Shown: in pieces, positions 17,030 through 26,130 of the stretch
Layout of the letters: each line of letters starts with the position of its first letter
Position numbering within the stretch: the stretch's first letter is position 1
DNA from: Alteromonas aestuariivivens
GTDB taxonomy: Bacteria > Pseudomonadota > Gammaproteobacteria > Enterobacterales > Alteromonadaceae
DNA length: 64,000 bases
Direction of reading: 5' to 3'
Assembly (NCBI RefSeq): GCF_003367475.1
Contig: NZ_QRHA01000006.1
Location: 124,001-188,000 of the forward strand
Notes under the pieces: generated by a model
Database searches by the model: none
Seen by the model: only the letters and a program-made list of their open reading frames with translations
What the model was told of the DNA's origin: nothing
Program-made: the position numbers and the translations under genes

Positions 17030-17443
17030 TTAAAAATCAATTTTCTGGCGCAACTGTTTGCGCTGGCTAGATTTTTTCTTTGTTTCCTGGCGCCGCTGTT
17101 TGGCCGCCCGGCTGATTCGGGTGGGTTTGCGCTTTTTCGCTACCACGGTCGCTGCAGCAACCCACTCTGCCAGTCTCGCGATGGCGTCCTGACGGTTTTG
17201 TTCCTGGGTGCGAAAATTCTGCGCCTTGAGTATGAAGATACCTTCATTGGTAACGCGGCTGTCATTGCGGCTGAGTAAACGCTGCTTCACTGGTTCTGGC
17301 AAAGATGAGGCTGCAATGTCAAAGCGCAAATGAATGGCGCTGCTGACTTTGTTGACGTTTTGCCCGCCAGAACCCTGTGCGCGGATGGCACTGAGTTCAA
17401 CTTCTTCGTCGGCCAGCTGGATGGAGTCAGTGATTGTTATCAT
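17030..17443 (-). CDS. arfB: Alternative ribosome-rescue factor ArfB (YaeJ), peptidyl-tRNA hydrolase
   Basis: A 137-residue release-factor-like protein that hydrolyses peptidyl-tRNA on ribosomes stalled without a stop codon. The catalytic GGQ is at 26-28 (GSGGQNVNKVSSA). The C-terminus is a strongly basic tail (KKRKPTRISRAAKQRR, then KKSSQRKQLRQK), which inserts into the mRNA entry channel. This size and tail separate it from full release factors. It is divergent from cysE, with about 177 bases between. It ends 9 bases beyond repeat copy 1. Confidence 0.95.
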   Translation of the reverse strand: MITITDSIQLADEEVELSAIRAQGSGGQNVNKVSSAIHLRFDIAASSLPEPVKQRLLSRNDSRVTNEGIFILKAQNFRTQEQNRQDAIARLAEWVAAATVVAKKRKPTRISRAAKQRRQETKKKSSQRKQLRQKIDF

Positions 17444-17620
17444 CAGAGGTTCAGTATGTTACTCAAGCTAAGCCGCACACTACCACGGCCGTTAATTTGC
17501 CTCAACGCCGATTAAATCATCACAACGATGTGATAAACTCTTGCGCAATCCTTGAATTGGTCCTGGTCAGATACCATACAAAGTGTCTGTTTCGGGAATA
17601 CGTCGCACAGGGCTGGCATT

Positions 17621-18436
17621 ATGCAAACGCTAACCACCATCACCAACTTTTGGCTCTCCTTAAAGCAGGAAGCAAAACGGATTGCCGAGCAGGAACCGCT
17701 GCTCGCCAGCTATATTCACGCCTGCATCCTGACCCATCACAATTTTGAGTCGTCACTGAGTTTTATTCTGTCCAACAAAATGGCAGACGATGTGATGCCG
17801 GCTTTGGCTATTCGGGAAGTGTTCGATGAAGCCTATATGCTTGACCCGGAAATTGCTGAATCGGCGGTTGAAGACATTCGTGCCATCCATCAGCGTGATC
17901 CGGCTGCGTCCGGTTTTCTGACCCCGCTGCTGTATTTTAAAGGTTTTCATGCAGTTCAGGTTCATCGCATGGCCCATTATCTGTTTAAAAAAGGCCGGCA
18001 TCAGCTGGCACTGTTTTTACAGAGCCGTAATTCCGAAACCTTTGGTGTGGATATTCACCCTGCAGCCCGAATAGGGAAAGGCGTAATGTTTGATCATGCA
18101 ACCGGTATTGTGGTGGGGGAAACCGCAGTTATTGAGGACAACGTTTCCATTCTGCAAAATGTAACCTTGGGCGGAACTGGCAATGAGTCCGGCGATCGGC
18201 ACCCGAAAATCCGCCAGGGAGTGCTGGTGGGTGCTGGTGCTAAGATCTTGGGCAATATTGAAGTTGGTGAAGGTTCCAAGGTTGGCGCGGGCAGTGTGGT
18301 GCTCAACGATGTGCCGGCCCATGTTACGGTTGTGGGCGTGCCAGCCAAGGTGGTCGGGCGGCCAGAGTGCCAGCGACCGTGCGAGTCAATGCGTCAAAAC
18401 GTGCTCGAAGACAACGGCTCAGTTGACGAGCCGTAA
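17621..18436 (+). CDS. cysE: Serine O-acetyltransferase CysE
   Basis: It makes O-acetylserine from serine and acetyl-CoA, the first step of cysteine synthesis. The N-terminal helical SATase domain (about 1-140) is followed by a left-handed beta-helix of hexapeptide repeats (IGKGVMFDHATGIVVGE ... VGAGAKILGN). The catalytic Asp/His pair lies in FDHATG. At 271 residues from the ATG at 17621 it matches the 273-residue E. coli enzyme; the frame opens upstream, but those codons look non-coding. The C-terminal tail, which binds CysK in the cysteine synthase complex, ends NGSVDEP. The 3' end overlaps the convergent yigB-like gene by 18 bases. Confidence 0.93.
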   Translation: MQTLTTITNFWLSLKQEAKRIAEQEPLLASYIHACILTHHNFESSLSFILSNKMADDVMPALAIREVFDEAYMLDPEIAESAVEDIRAIHQRDPAASGFLTPLLYFKGFHAVQVHRMAHYLFKKGRHQLALFLQSRNSETFGVDIHPAARIGKGVMFDHATGIVVGETAVIEDNVSILQNVTLGGTGNESGDRHPKIRQGVLVGAGAKILGNIEVGEGSKVGAGSVVLNDVPAHVTVVGVPAKVVGRPECQRPCESMRQNVLEDNGSVDEP

Positions 18437-19138
18437 TAGATCATCAAGCTGTTCAAGTTCAACGTGAGGCAGCACCCGGGTATCTTCCTTGCTCAGCAGC
18501 ATGGGGCGGTCAGCCGCATACCAGGCCGCCTGCATACCTGCCGCTATTGCTCCAAAGACATCTTTTTCCAGATTGTCGCCCACATGCAGTACCGTTTCGG
18601 CCGGGGCACCCAATAAGCAGGCGGCTTCTTCAAACATGTGGCCGTGGGGTTTCATAGGGCGTTCAACACTGGCGTGCAGAAAGCCTTTAAAATAGGGCGC
18701 CAGGCCAATTCGCTGTACGTCGACATTTCCATTGGTGATCCCAATCATCGGTACCCGCTGGGACAACTGATCCAAGGTATGAACTACCCCGGGCTCCAGT
18801 TCCAGTTCGCTGCGTGCGTGGTAAAAGCAGTCGAAACAGGCTTTTGCTGCTTCCTGTAATGCTGACTCGCCTTTGCAATCATTGCGTAGAGCCACTTGTA
18901 AGGTATTCAATCTCAACTGGCCCATATCCGATGCCAGTTTTGGCTGTTCAGAGATAACGGCCCGTTTGATGGCCTTCCAGTCTGCCGCAGTCAGTTGGGC
19001 TGCGTGGGGGAAGTTGTCGTGAATAAACTGCTGCAGGTGTTGCTCTGCCTTTCGGATCACTGGCCCATTGTCATAAAGGGTGTCATCCAAATCAAACGTT
19101 ATGGCGGAAACAGGTTTGAGAGGGCGATAGAATCGCAT
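18419..19138 (-). CDS. yigB: HAD-superfamily phosphatase, YigB-like
   Basis: A 239-residue HAD hydrolase. Motif I is FDLDDTLYDN (Asp nucleophile near residue 16), motif II GITNGN, and motif IV the HVGDNLEKDVFGAIAAGMQ stretch. A helical cap lies between motifs I and II. E. coli YigB dephosphorylates FMN and the riboflavin precursor 5-amino-6-ribitylamino-uracil phosphate; the same role is inferred from position. It is the last gene of the lptM-lysA-dapF-DUF484-xerC-yigB run, 18 bases after xerC, an order conserved in gammaproteobacteria. Confidence 0.88.
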   Translation of the reverse strand: MRFYRPLKPVSAITFDLDDTLYDNGPVIRKAEQHLQQFIHDNFPHAAQLTAADWKAIKRAVISEQPKLASDMGQLRLNTLQVALRNDCKGESALQEAAKACFDCFYHARSELELEPGVVHTLDQLSQRVPMIGITNGNVDVQRIGLAPYFKGFLHASVERPMKPHGHMFEEAACLLGAPAETVLHVGDNLEKDVFGAIAAGMQAAWYAADRPMLLSKEDTRVLPHVELEQLDDLLRLVN

Positions 19139-19156
19139 TCTGACTCCTTACTGAAT

Positions 19157-20074
19157 TTACTTGCGTTTGGCCCTGGGGTGGGCCGAATCGTAGACTTTCG
19201 CCAGATGCTGGAAATCCAGGTGGGTATACACCTGTGTGGTAGACAGGTTTGCATGGCCGAGTAATTCCTGTACGGCGCGCAAGTCCCCACTGGACTCGAG
19301 TACATGGGTGGCGAAAGAATGGCGCAACTTGTGTGGATTTACCTTCTGGGCAAGGTGTTGGGATTGGGCAAGCTGATCAAGGCGGTTGGCAACCTGGCGG
19401 TTGGATATGCGGGTTTGCCGCTTGCTGACAAAAACTGCAGGTTCATACGGTGAAGCGTACTGGCCTCGAACTTTCAGCCAGGCTTGCAGCGCCCTCCAGG
19501 CTGTTCTGCCCAGCGGCAAAACTCGCTGTTTGCTGCCTTTTCCTGAGACTACCAGCGTGCCATCGGGTTTGCAGTCACTTAAATTGAGCCCGGTCAGTTC
19601 ACTCAGACGCAATCCGCAGCCATAAAGCAGTTCAAACATGGCCATGTCTCTGCAGGCGATGCCGTCGTCCTGCTGGTTAGCCAGAAGATGCTGCATGTCG
19701 TCCACACTCAGCTGTTTGGGCAGCGGCCGGCCCTGCCTGGGAGCCTGAATGCCTTCTACCGGATTGGTGGACATCTGCTTCTTGTTTATCAGGTACTGGC
19801 AGAATGTACGTAGTGCGGACAGCCGCAAAGCGATACTGCGGGGCTTTTGCCCAGCACGTTTGGACGTCGCAAGTATCCGCTTAACGTCAGCAGGTGTGAG
19901 TGAAGGCCAGGCGTTTAGTGCGAGAGTTTGGGCGATAAAAACCAACTGACGCTGATAGTTGCTGATGGTATGTTCAGAAAGCCCGCGCTCGACCTGCAAA
20001 TGAAGCAAAAATTTGTCCAGCCATAGCTGGCAATCTTCACTCAACGGCGCTGGGGCGTCACCTTGCTGGGTCAT
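19157..20074 (-). CDS. xerC: Tyrosine recombinase XerC
   Basis: It acts with XerD at dif to resolve chromosome dimers. The N-terminal SAM-like DNA-binding domain spans about 15-110. The C-terminal catalytic domain shows the full set: R156 (GCGLRLSEL), K180, H248 and R251 (HKLRH), H274 (LLGHANLSTT) and nucleophile Y283. It is 305 residues. Its ATG overlaps the last base of the DUF484 stop (TGATG), indicating coupled translation. The dapF-DUF484-xerC-yigB context separates it from XerD and from integrases of mobile elements. Confidence 0.95.
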   Translation of the reverse strand: MTQQGDAPAPLSEDCQLWLDKFLLHLQVERGLSEHTISNYQRQLVFIAQTLALNAWPSLTPADVKRILATSKRAGQKPRSIALRLSALRTFCQYLINKKQMSTNPVEGIQAPRQGRPLPKQLSVDDMQHLLANQQDDGIACRDMAMFELLYGCGLRLSELTGLNLSDCKPDGTLVVSGKGSKQRVLPLGRTAWRALQAWLKVRGQYASPYEPAVFVSKRQTRISNRQVANRLDQLAQSQHLAQKVNPHKLRHSFATHVLESSGDLRAVQELLGHANLSTTQVYTHLDFQHLAKVYDSAHPRAKRK

Positions 20075-20772
20075 CAGTACCCGAGTATGGTTGGCATAAT
20101 GATGTTCAGCACCTGTTGCAACTGCTTCAGCAACAGGGTGTCCATATCCGGAGTAAAGTGGCTGGGATCGCTGCTGCCGACGGCAAGAATGCCGAGCTCC
20201 CGTTGTTCGCCAATCGCAATCAGTGCCACCGATTCGGCGGTCAGTTCGCCAAACAACAGGTGTTTTTCATGCTGGCTCAGACGGCCGAAGAAAAACGGAC
20301 TGGTTTTAAAGCGCTTCTCAATAAACAGGCGACGCTGGAGTTCAGGCACCGCATTCGCACCCTTAAACGGTTTCAGGACCACCGATGAAAGCTGCAGTTG
20401 TTCCTGCAACACTTCTTCAAGTTTGAGTTGAATGTCTGAAATGCTGGTACAGGTGAGCAACTGCACGTTGAGGTCAGTGTATACCCGGTAAATTTTCTCG
20501 TTCTGTTTGGCAATGCCAATCAGTTGATTGAGTTTGTAGTTCAGCTGGCGCAGTTTCTTGCGCAACTGTTCGCTTTGCAGTTCAACCAGCGAAACACTGC
20601 CTTTCTGGCCGTGAGGAATAACCAGGCGTTCCAGCAATTCCGGATGCTGGGTGAAAAATTCAGGGTGCTTAAGCAGGAAACCACGCACATCATCTGCGCT
20701 TACACCTACGGCGTCCCCGTAATGGGACTCTATGGGTACGGTGGCTTGGGTTTGGCCTGAAGCTTCACTCAT
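20074..20772 (-). CDS. DUF484 family protein
   Basis: A 232-residue protein with an N-terminal [26 protein letters not shown] stretch (residues about 28-55), a coiled-coil segment (about 65-100) and a GAF-like domain ending [13 protein letters not shown]. The ligand and function are unknown; the family is almost always found between dapF and xerC, as here. The ATG overlaps the dapF stop (ATGA) and its own stop overlaps the xerC ATG, so all three are translationally linked. Confidence 0.92.
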   Translation of the reverse strand: MSEASGQTQATVPIESHYGDAVGVSADDVRGFLLKHPEFFTQHPELLERLVIPHGQKGSVSLVELQSEQLRKKLRQLNYKLNQLIGIAKQNEKIYRVYTDLNVQLLTCTSISDIQLKLEEVLQEQLQLSSVVLKPFKGANAVPELQRRLFIEKRFKTSPFFFGRLSQHEKHLLFGELTAESVALIAIGEQRELGILAVGSSDPSHFTPDMDTLLLKQLQQVLNIIMPTILGY

Positions 20773-21602
20773 AGGGTTAGTTGTCCATCGTAGATGTGTT
20801 CTGCCGGTCCGGTCATTTTTAGTGTAGAGTCCGCACCCTGCCAGCGTATTCGCAAACTTCCGCCGGGCAAATCAACCCGGACATCCTTACCTAATTTACC
20901 CTGAATCTGTCCTATTGCAACTGCTGCGCATGCGCCACTGCCACAGGCGAGGGTTTCACCACTGCCTCTTTCGAATACCCGCAGGCGAATGTGATCGGCA
21001 GAGAGAATCTGCATGAAGCCTACATTCACTCCTTCCGGGAAGCGATCATGTCGCTCCAAAAGCGGCCCTATGGTATGCACGTCGGCAGTGTCCACGTTGT
21101 CGACTTCCAGCACACAATGGGGGTTACCCATGGATACGGCACCACAGAACAGCGTGTGGTCATCGGCCCGGATCACGTAGGTCTTTTCGTGCTTGTTGGC
21201 TTTTAACGGAATTTTTGACGGTTCGAACTCCGGGCGCCCCATATTCACCGTGACCTGGCCATCCTTTTCGAGGTACAGGGTCATTTTACCGGACTTGGTG
21301 CTGACCCGAATCTTGCTCCTGTTGATGAGGCCCTTGCTTTTTACAAAGCGGGCAAAACAGCGGGCGCCGTTTCCACACTGGGATACTTCTGAGCCGTCGG
21401 CGTTAAAAATACGGTAGTGGAAATCTTCTTCCGGATCGTAAGGCGGTTCAACCATCAACAGCTGGTCAAAGCCAATACCAAAATTCCGGTCTGCCAGCTG
21501 CTGGATTTTCTCGGTAGAAAAGTAAACATTCTGGGTTACGTTATCAATGACCATGAAGTCATTACCCAGACCGTGCATTTTGGAAAACTGTACCTGCATC
21601 AA
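20769..21602 (-). CDS. dapF: Diaminopimelate epimerase DapF
   Basis: It interconverts LL- and meso-diaminopimelate for lysine and peptidoglycan synthesis. The two catalytic cysteines are in QCGNGARC (C76) and LACGSGAC (C220), with the substrate-binding KMHGLGNDF at the start. At 277 residues it is normal. It lies 32 bases downstream of lysA, which consumes its product, and upstream of DUF484 with a 4-base overlap. Confidence 0.97.
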   Translation of the reverse strand: MMQVQFSKMHGLGNDFMVIDNVTQNVYFSTEKIQQLADRNFGIGFDQLLMVEPPYDPEEDFHYRIFNADGSEVSQCGNGARCFARFVKSKGLINRSKIRVSTKSGKMTLYLEKDGQVTVNMGRPEFEPSKIPLKANKHEKTYVIRADDHTLFCGAVSMGNPHCVLEVDNVDTADVHTIGPLLERHDRFPEGVNVGFMQILSADHIRLRVFERGSGETLACGSGACAAVAIGQIQGKLGKDVRVDLPGGSLRIRWQGADSTLKMTGPAEHIYDGQLTL

Positions 21603-21634
21603 GCGCGTCTTATTGTTCTGGCTATGCCTTTAGT

Positions 21635-22885
21635 TTACGGAAGTTTGTGCTCACCTTTCCAGAGATCTTTTTGAATTTCTCTTGCCCGCACCAGGTGTAC
21701 GTTGTCACCGTCAACCATAACTTCGGCAGGCCGGCAACGACTGTTGTAGTTCGACGCCATGGTAAAACCATAGGCACCCGCACTTCGAACAACAAGCAGG
21801 TCGCCGGGGCTGACTGACAATTCCCGGTCTTTGCCCAGGAAGTCTCCGGTTTCACAAACCGGACCAACAACGTCATATATCCGGGTTTGGGAGGTAGTTG
21901 AGCGGTCTACCGGAATGATTGCCTGCCAGGCAGCGTAGAGTGACGGCCGTAGCAAGTCATTCATCGCCGCGTCGACAATGGCAAAATGCTTTTCTTCGCC
22001 TTCCTTAACAAATTCAACTTCCGTTACCAGGATGCCCGCGTTGGCGGCAATCGCGCGGCCCGGCTCCATTATCAGTTTCAGGTTTTCACGGCCGGCCATT
22101 TTCTGTGCAATAGCTGCGGCGTATTCTCTTGGGTGAGGGGGAGATTCCTGATTGTAGGTAACGCCCAGGCCACCGCCAACATCCAGGTGGGACAACTCAA
22201 TACCCAGTTCCGCCAGTTCGTCAACCAGGCCAAGCAGCCGCTCCAGTGCGTCCACAAAGGGGCCGATGTCGGTTAACTGGGAGCCAATGTGACAGTCCAT
22301 GCCGGTCACTTTCAGATTCGGTAACTCATGTGCCAGGCGATAGGTTTCGATTGCCCGTTCACGGGGAATGCCAAACTTGTTGGCCTTGAGGCCGGTGGAA
22401 ATATACGGATGGGTTTTGGCATCAACGTCAGGGTTTATGCGTAATGAAATAGGCGCAATCTTGCCCATCTGGCCTGCAACTTCGTTGATTCTGTGCAGCT
22501 CTGGTTCGGACTCCACATTGAAACACAAAATGCCCTGTTCAAGCGCATAACGGATTTCGTCGGCCTTTTTGCCAACACCTGAAAATACCACCTTGCCCGG
22601 ATCGCCTCCGGCTTCGATTACCCGGGCCAGCTCACCTGCGGATACGATATCAAATCCGGAACCCAGCCGGGCCAAAACGTTCAGAACACCAATGTTCGAG
22701 TTGGCCTTAACGGCGTAGCAAATCAGGTGGGGATGATTACCCAGTGCGTCATTGAACGCATGCCAGTGGCGCTCCAGAGTCGCCCGGGAATACACGTATA
22801 AAGGGGTTTGGTACTGCGCTGCAATATCTGCTACGGCGACGTCTTCTGCAAAAAGCTGCTCGCCTCGATAGGCAAAATGGTCCAT
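21635..22885 (-). CDS. lysA: Diaminopimelate decarboxylase LysA
   Basis: A PLP-dependent fold-type III decarboxylase that turns meso-diaminopimelate into L-lysine. The PLP lysine is K60 (CYAVKANSN). The phosphate-binding GGGLG is in DVGGGLGV and the second-subunit Cys in GPVCETGDF. It is 416 residues. Its ATG follows the lptM stop with no gap, and dapF follows after 32 bases, giving the usual lptM-lysA-dapF order. Confidence 0.97.
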   Translation of the reverse strand: MDHFAYRGEQLFAEDVAVADIAAQYQTPLYVYSRATLERHWHAFNDALGNHPHLICYAVKANSNIGVLNVLARLGSGFDIVSAGELARVIEAGGDPGKVVFSGVGKKADEIRYALEQGILCFNVESEPELHRINEVAGQMGKIAPISLRINPDVDAKTHPYISTGLKANKFGIPRERAIETYRLAHELPNLKVTGMDCHIGSQLTDIGPFVDALERLLGLVDELAELGIELSHLDVGGGLGVTYNQESPPHPREYAAAIAQKMAGRENLKLIMEPGRAIAANAGILVTEVEFVKEGEEKHFAIVDAAMNDLLRPSLYAAWQAIIPVDRSTTSQTRIYDVVGPVCETGDFLGKDRELSVSPGDLLVVRSAGAYGFTMASNYNSRCRPAEVMVDGDNVHLVRAREIQKDLWKGEHKLP

Positions 22886-23044
22886 CTATTCTGAATCTCC
22901 GGAGTTGTCCGCGGGGGCGTTGGGTTCGGGCTGCTGATTGGCCGGCGCGGTCTCCGGTAAGTACAACGCGCCTTTGTATCCGCAGCCGTAACAGGCCAGA
23001 CATAAAAGGGCAGTCAGCAGCAGCCGTGGGTATGTGTTTCGCAC
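22886..23044 (-). CDS. lptM: LPS-assembly lipoprotein LptM (YifL)
   Basis: A 52-residue lipoprotein starting at a GTG (VRNTYPRLLLTALLC). The lipidated Cys lies in YGCGYKGALYLP, which matches the invariant CGxKGPLYxP of the family; the remainder is Pro/Asn-rich. In E. coli, LptM helps oxidative maturation of LptD in the outer-membrane LPS translocon. A GGA lies about 7 bases before the GTG. The gene is directly before lysA, its standard location. The hydrophobic region is Cys-rich, so a second possible lipobox exists, but the family motif fixes the mature Cys. Confidence 0.88.
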   Translation of the reverse strand: MRNTYPRLLLTALLCLACYGCGYKGALYLPETAPANQQPEPNAPADNSGDSE

Positions 23045-23093
23045 TCTGATTCCGCAGGAAGCATTAAAATGCGCTTATCATCGCATTGCAAGG

Positions 23094-24161
23094 CTAAATT
23101 GCAAGCGACAATAATTTCTGCCGGGTTTCGTCGCCGTATTGAACCTGTTGCCATAACGCATCACACAGGCTCTGGGGGTTGTGCCAGTCGCGGTTGGTGA
23201 TCCAGTCTATCAGAATGCCAGGATCATCGGGGAATTGAATGGCTTCGTTGTCTGGCGCATCCAGCCATTCTTCAACGATGTCGGTGTCGAGCTGAAACAG
23301 CGTTTGGCATAGGCCCAGTGTGTTCAGCGTCAGCACATTGGACAATTGTTCAAATTGCCCATGAAGCGGTTTGATCAGTAATTTTTTTCCCAGTTGCAGG
23401 GCTTCGCTGGACAACTCGAAACCACCATTGGCAATCACGCCCTGGCAAAGTTGTAATGAGCGCTGGAAGCCCAGCTTTGAGGTGGGTTGCCATTGAATGT
23501 GGCCTGCTTGACGTGGCGCACTGATGGCCGGGTGGAAACACTGGAATGGCTGGTCCGTCAGCGGCTCAAGCAGGTTGTGGATGTCACGTACTTCTTCAAA
23601 CGGCAGGTACACCAGAATGTGGTTGCTCAATTGGCCGGCTGCGGGTTTTTCGCACACGAAGGGAGGCAAAATGGGCTGATTGAAATGGAACCAGTGAACC
23701 CCGAGCCGGATTTGAGCGGGCGCGAAAAACTTCATTATAATGTGATCAAGAAAGGAATCGCCGTGCATGGGCACAGCGTAGGTAAATGCCGCCTGGTGGC
23801 TGATGGATATAGACGGTACATTTTGACGCCGTGCAGCCCACGCGCTGATAGGTTCAAAATCGTTGAGCACCAGGTCGTATCCGCTTAAGTTCAGTGACCT
23901 GACATCACAAACAAACTGTCTGAAGCTGTTCTGGCGAAAAGTAGCCAGCTTATCGACCTGACCGTGCCGGGTTACAAAAGTTAATCCCTGGCGTGTTTCG
24001 TAGTTGCCAAACACTTCCATGTCGAAATATTTGTTCGCTGAGCGGCCTGAAAACAGATAATCCACTTCCAGCTCTGTGCGACGGTTGAGGGCGGCAGCCA
24101 TAATGCGGGCCCTGGCAATGTGACCGTTTCCCGTGCCCTGAATACCATATAAAATTTTCAT
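23094..24161 (-). CDS. MJ1255/VC2487-family glycosyltransferase
   Basis: A 355-residue GT-B-type protein with the family start MKILYGIQGTGNGHIARA, where the nucleotide-sugar region follows a Gly-rich loop. In the C-terminal half, GVIANGGFELSSEALQLGKK resembles the acceptor/nucleotide motif of MurG-like enzymes. Donor and acceptor are unknown. I use the ATG at 24161, which matches the family N-terminus; one at 24176 overlaps the upstream gene further. The PAP2 gene stop (24163) lies just before this start, so the two are probably coupled. Confidence 0.85.
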   Translation of the reverse strand: MKILYGIQGTGNGHIARARIMAAALNRRTELEVDYLFSGRSANKYFDMEVFGNYETRQGLTFVTRHGQVDKLATFRQNSFRQFVCDVRSLNLSGYDLVLNDFEPISAWAARRQNVPSISISHQAAFTYAVPMHGDSFLDHIIMKFFAPAQIRLGVHWFHFNQPILPPFVCEKPAAGQLSNHILVYLPFEEVRDIHNLLEPLTDQPFQCFHPAISAPRQAGHIQWQPTSKLGFQRSLQLCQGVIANGGFELSSEALQLGKKLLIKPLHGQFEQLSNVLTLNTLGLCQTLFQLDTDIVEEWLDAPDNEAIQFPDDPGILIDWITNRDWHNPQSLCDALWQQVQYGDETRQKLLSLAI

Positions 24162-24162
24162 A

Positions 24163-24684
24163 TCAGGCAAGTACACCCAAACTAAGAGAGGCTATGGTGA
24201 TACCAAGCAAGGTTCCCGCCAGAACATCCGAAGGGTAATGTACCCCAAGTAGTATGCGTGACAATCCAATCAGCCCGGCCCAGGAATAGGCCAGAGCGCT
24301 GAAATCCGGATAAAAGTGGCTAACTATGCTGGCCATCAGAAATGCCGCGGCGGTGTGGCCGGAAGGCAGGCTGAATTTGTCCGAGGGCGTAACATGAGCT
24401 TTGAAGTTGCTGAGCAAATCGCAGGGTCTGGGGCGCTTGAACATTTTCTTCAGCAACACGTACAGCGGCAACTCAAGCCCGTAAGCCATTAGTGCGGTGT
24501 AGATAAAAAGCTCACCGTGGTCGTGTTCAAAGGCCCACAGCAACAGCGCGATTACAAAGTACAGATACCCGTCTCCGGTGCGGGACAGCCAGATAATGGA
24601 TGTACAGTTCCGCTTTACTGTGATGCCGTGAATGCGACAAAACAGATGGGTATCGTATTTGGTCAGAGTTTTCAGATTAAGCAT
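24163..24684 (-). CDS. PAP2-family membrane phosphatase
   Basis: A 173-residue integral membrane lipid phosphatase with the three PAP2 motifs: KKMFKRPRP (about residue 84), PSGHTAAA (about 107) and SRILLGVHYPSDV (about 143). About five membrane helices are predicted. Substrates in this family include undecaprenyl pyrophosphate and phosphatidic acid; the actual one is unknown. It is coupled to the glycosyltransferase downstream, which hints at a lipid-linked sugar pathway. It is divergent from rraA. Confidence 0.88.
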   Translation of the reverse strand: MLNLKTLTKYDTHLFCRIHGITVKRNCTSIIWLSRTGDGYLYFVIALLLWAFEHDHGELFIYTALMAYGLELPLYVLLKKMFKRPRPCDLLSNFKAHVTPSDKFSLPSGHTAAAFLMASIVSHFYPDFSALAYSWAGLIGLSRILLGVHYPSDVLAGTLLGITIASLSLGVLA

Positions 24685-24992
24685 GGCCTTGCCCGGTAAA
24701 CTGAATTGAGTGTGACGTTACAAAGGCTGCATGACTTCAACATTACAGATAAAAGAAACCTTTGTGACAATTGGCAACTCGGGTGATGGAATTTGGCGAC
24801 ACCTCAGTGATTTGCGTTCCCGCTATCCGTTTGTGGATGGATGCGGGTAAACAGTGCTATGCTAGGCTTTCAAGTCATTCGGTCAGCCGGAGTTACTGTG
24901 CAGAACACCCAGGTGTAATTACACAAACACTCCCTCGCAAGATTCAGACCGAGGTGAAAAACCGCATTTCAAGCACAGTTAAGGGCAAAGCG
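24685..24992. other. Intergenic region between the PAP2 gene and rraA
   Basis: This region must hold promoters in both directions. An extended -10 (TG-C-TATGCT) at 24855-24863 is the best candidate for rraA. A frame continuous with rraA extends back to 24771, but its codons look unlike coding sequence and RraA proteins are about 160 residues. I see no other gene. Confidence 0.4.
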
Positions 24993-25478
24993 ATGGACTA
25001 CAACACTTCCGAATTATGCGATTTATTTGCAGACAGCGTTGATGTGGTTGACCCCATTTTTGTGAGTTACGGAGGCCGCTATTCCTTCGGTGGCGAAATC
25101 TCCACGGTAAAATGCTATGAAGACCGTGGCCTGATTGACAGGGTATTGGCGCAGCCCGGAGCCGGTAAAGTGCTGTTAATTGACGGTGGTGGTTCAACCC
25201 GTCGTGCGTTGCTGGATTCTGCTTCAGTGCAGATAGCAATTGAAAACGACTGGGAAGGTATCGTCTGTTACGGCAGTGTGCGGGAAGTAGATACTCTGGC
25301 AGATTTGGATATTGGCATTCTGGCGGTGGCTTCCATTCCGGTGAATGCCGACAGCGAAGGTGTGGGAGATGTAGACATTCCGGTGAATTTTGGTGGTGTG
25401 ACTTTCCTGCCGGAAGACCACCTGTACGCCGACAGCACCGGGGTTATTCTTTCGCCCGAACCTCTGGATTTGGAGTAA
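24993..25478 (+). CDS. rraA: Ribonuclease E activity regulator RraA
   Basis: A 161-residue trimeric protein that binds RNase E and lowers its activity, changing mRNA decay. [10 protein letters not shown] opens the protein. [18 protein letters not shown] and [13 protein letters not shown], then [14 protein letters not shown], form the conserved core. The ATG at 24993 gives the same length as E. coli RraA. A 9-bp hairpin (25496-25517) follows the stop. Its target RNase E lies outside the window; the paralogue RNase G is encoded at 56695. Confidence 0.94.
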   Translation: MDYNTSELCDLFADSVDVVDPIFVSYGGRYSFGGEISTVKCYEDRGLIDRVLAQPGAGKVLLIDGGGSTRRALLDSASVQIAIENDWEGIVCYGSVREVDTLADLDIGILAVASIPVNADSEGVGDVDIPVNFGGVTFLPEDHLYADSTGVILSPEPLDLE

Positions 25479-25495
25479 CCTGAACCTTTAACAAT

Positions 25496-25517
25496 GACAG
25501 CGGGGGCTCCCGCTGTC
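25496..25517. terminator. Hairpin between rraA and the DUF3299 gene
   Basis: GACAGCGGG and CCCGCTGTC form a perfect 9-bp stem around a 4-base loop, between two convergent genes. There is no T-tract on the plus strand, so efficient intrinsic termination is uncertain. It may instead stabilise 3' ends. Confidence 0.5.
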
Positions 25518-25580
25518 TCAGAGCGTTGTTAAGGTTCCGTTGTTCAGGATAAACACTCTTCAGTCTGGACGTTCGGGAGT

Positions 25581-26054
25581 TCAGAATGGAGCGACGGATT
25601 CACCGCTAAGCCGATATCCGACCGACGCAATGTCCCCTGACCATCCTTCTGTAGAAAGTACCCCGGTAACCCAAATTGCGTCGTAGAGATTTTCGATTGG
25701 TACGCCCTGCTCAAATTTCACGTACACAATCTGGTTTGACGGTGGCGGTGGTACGTGGATACAGGCACCAAAGTAAGGCACCAACAAAAATTCGGTCGTC
25801 AGTTCTGCCGTGCCCTCTAAGGGGACGACAAAGCCGGGAATTTTGACGTACTTACCATCGTAGTTCTCTACCACAGGCGCGTTGGGTTGTAGCTGGGTCA
25901 TCTGGTTGTCGTGGCTGACAGACGGAGCCGTAAGTTCGTTAAACCCCTCTGGTACCAGATCTTCCCAGTAAACTTCCTCGGGCTCACTGGCCTGAAGTGT
26001 AGCCGACATCAGCAACAATACGGCAGAGCTGATAAATTTGTGAAGCGGTGACAT
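25581..26054 (-). CDS. DUF3299 exported protein
   Basis: A 157-residue protein with a signal peptide (HKFISSAVLLLMSATLQAS, cleavage near QAS). The mature part has EVYWEDLVPEGF, a stretch VKIPGFVVPLE and FGACIHVPPPPSNQ, the DUF3299 hallmark; the Cys-His pair may bind metal. Function is unknown, though members often sit near ABC-transporter genes. I chose the ATG at 26054 because it opens the signal peptide; a longer frame to 26120 crosses the ppa terminator. It lies downstream of ppa on the same strand. Confidence 0.82.
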   Translation of the reverse strand: MSPLHKFISSAVLLLMSATLQASEPEEVYWEDLVPEGFNELTAPSVSHDNQMTQLQPNAPVVENYDGKYVKIPGFVVPLEGTAELTTEFLLVPYFGACIHVPPPPSNQIVYVKFEQGVPIENLYDAIWVTGVLSTEGWSGDIASVGYRLSGESVAPF

Positions 26055-26077
26055 GATTTTCTCGGTTTGGCGGTAAC

Positions 26078-26105
26078 AAAAAAGGGCCCGACAATGCGAA
26101 CCCTT
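26078..26105 (-). terminator. Terminator after ppa
   Basis: On the minus strand AAGGG pairs with CCCTT around a GC-containing loop and runs into TTTTTT. It begins 26 bases after the ppa stop, so DUF3299 should have its own promoter or depend on read-through. Confidence 0.7.
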
Positions 26106-26130
26106 GTGATTGCAACTCATTGATTAAGCA

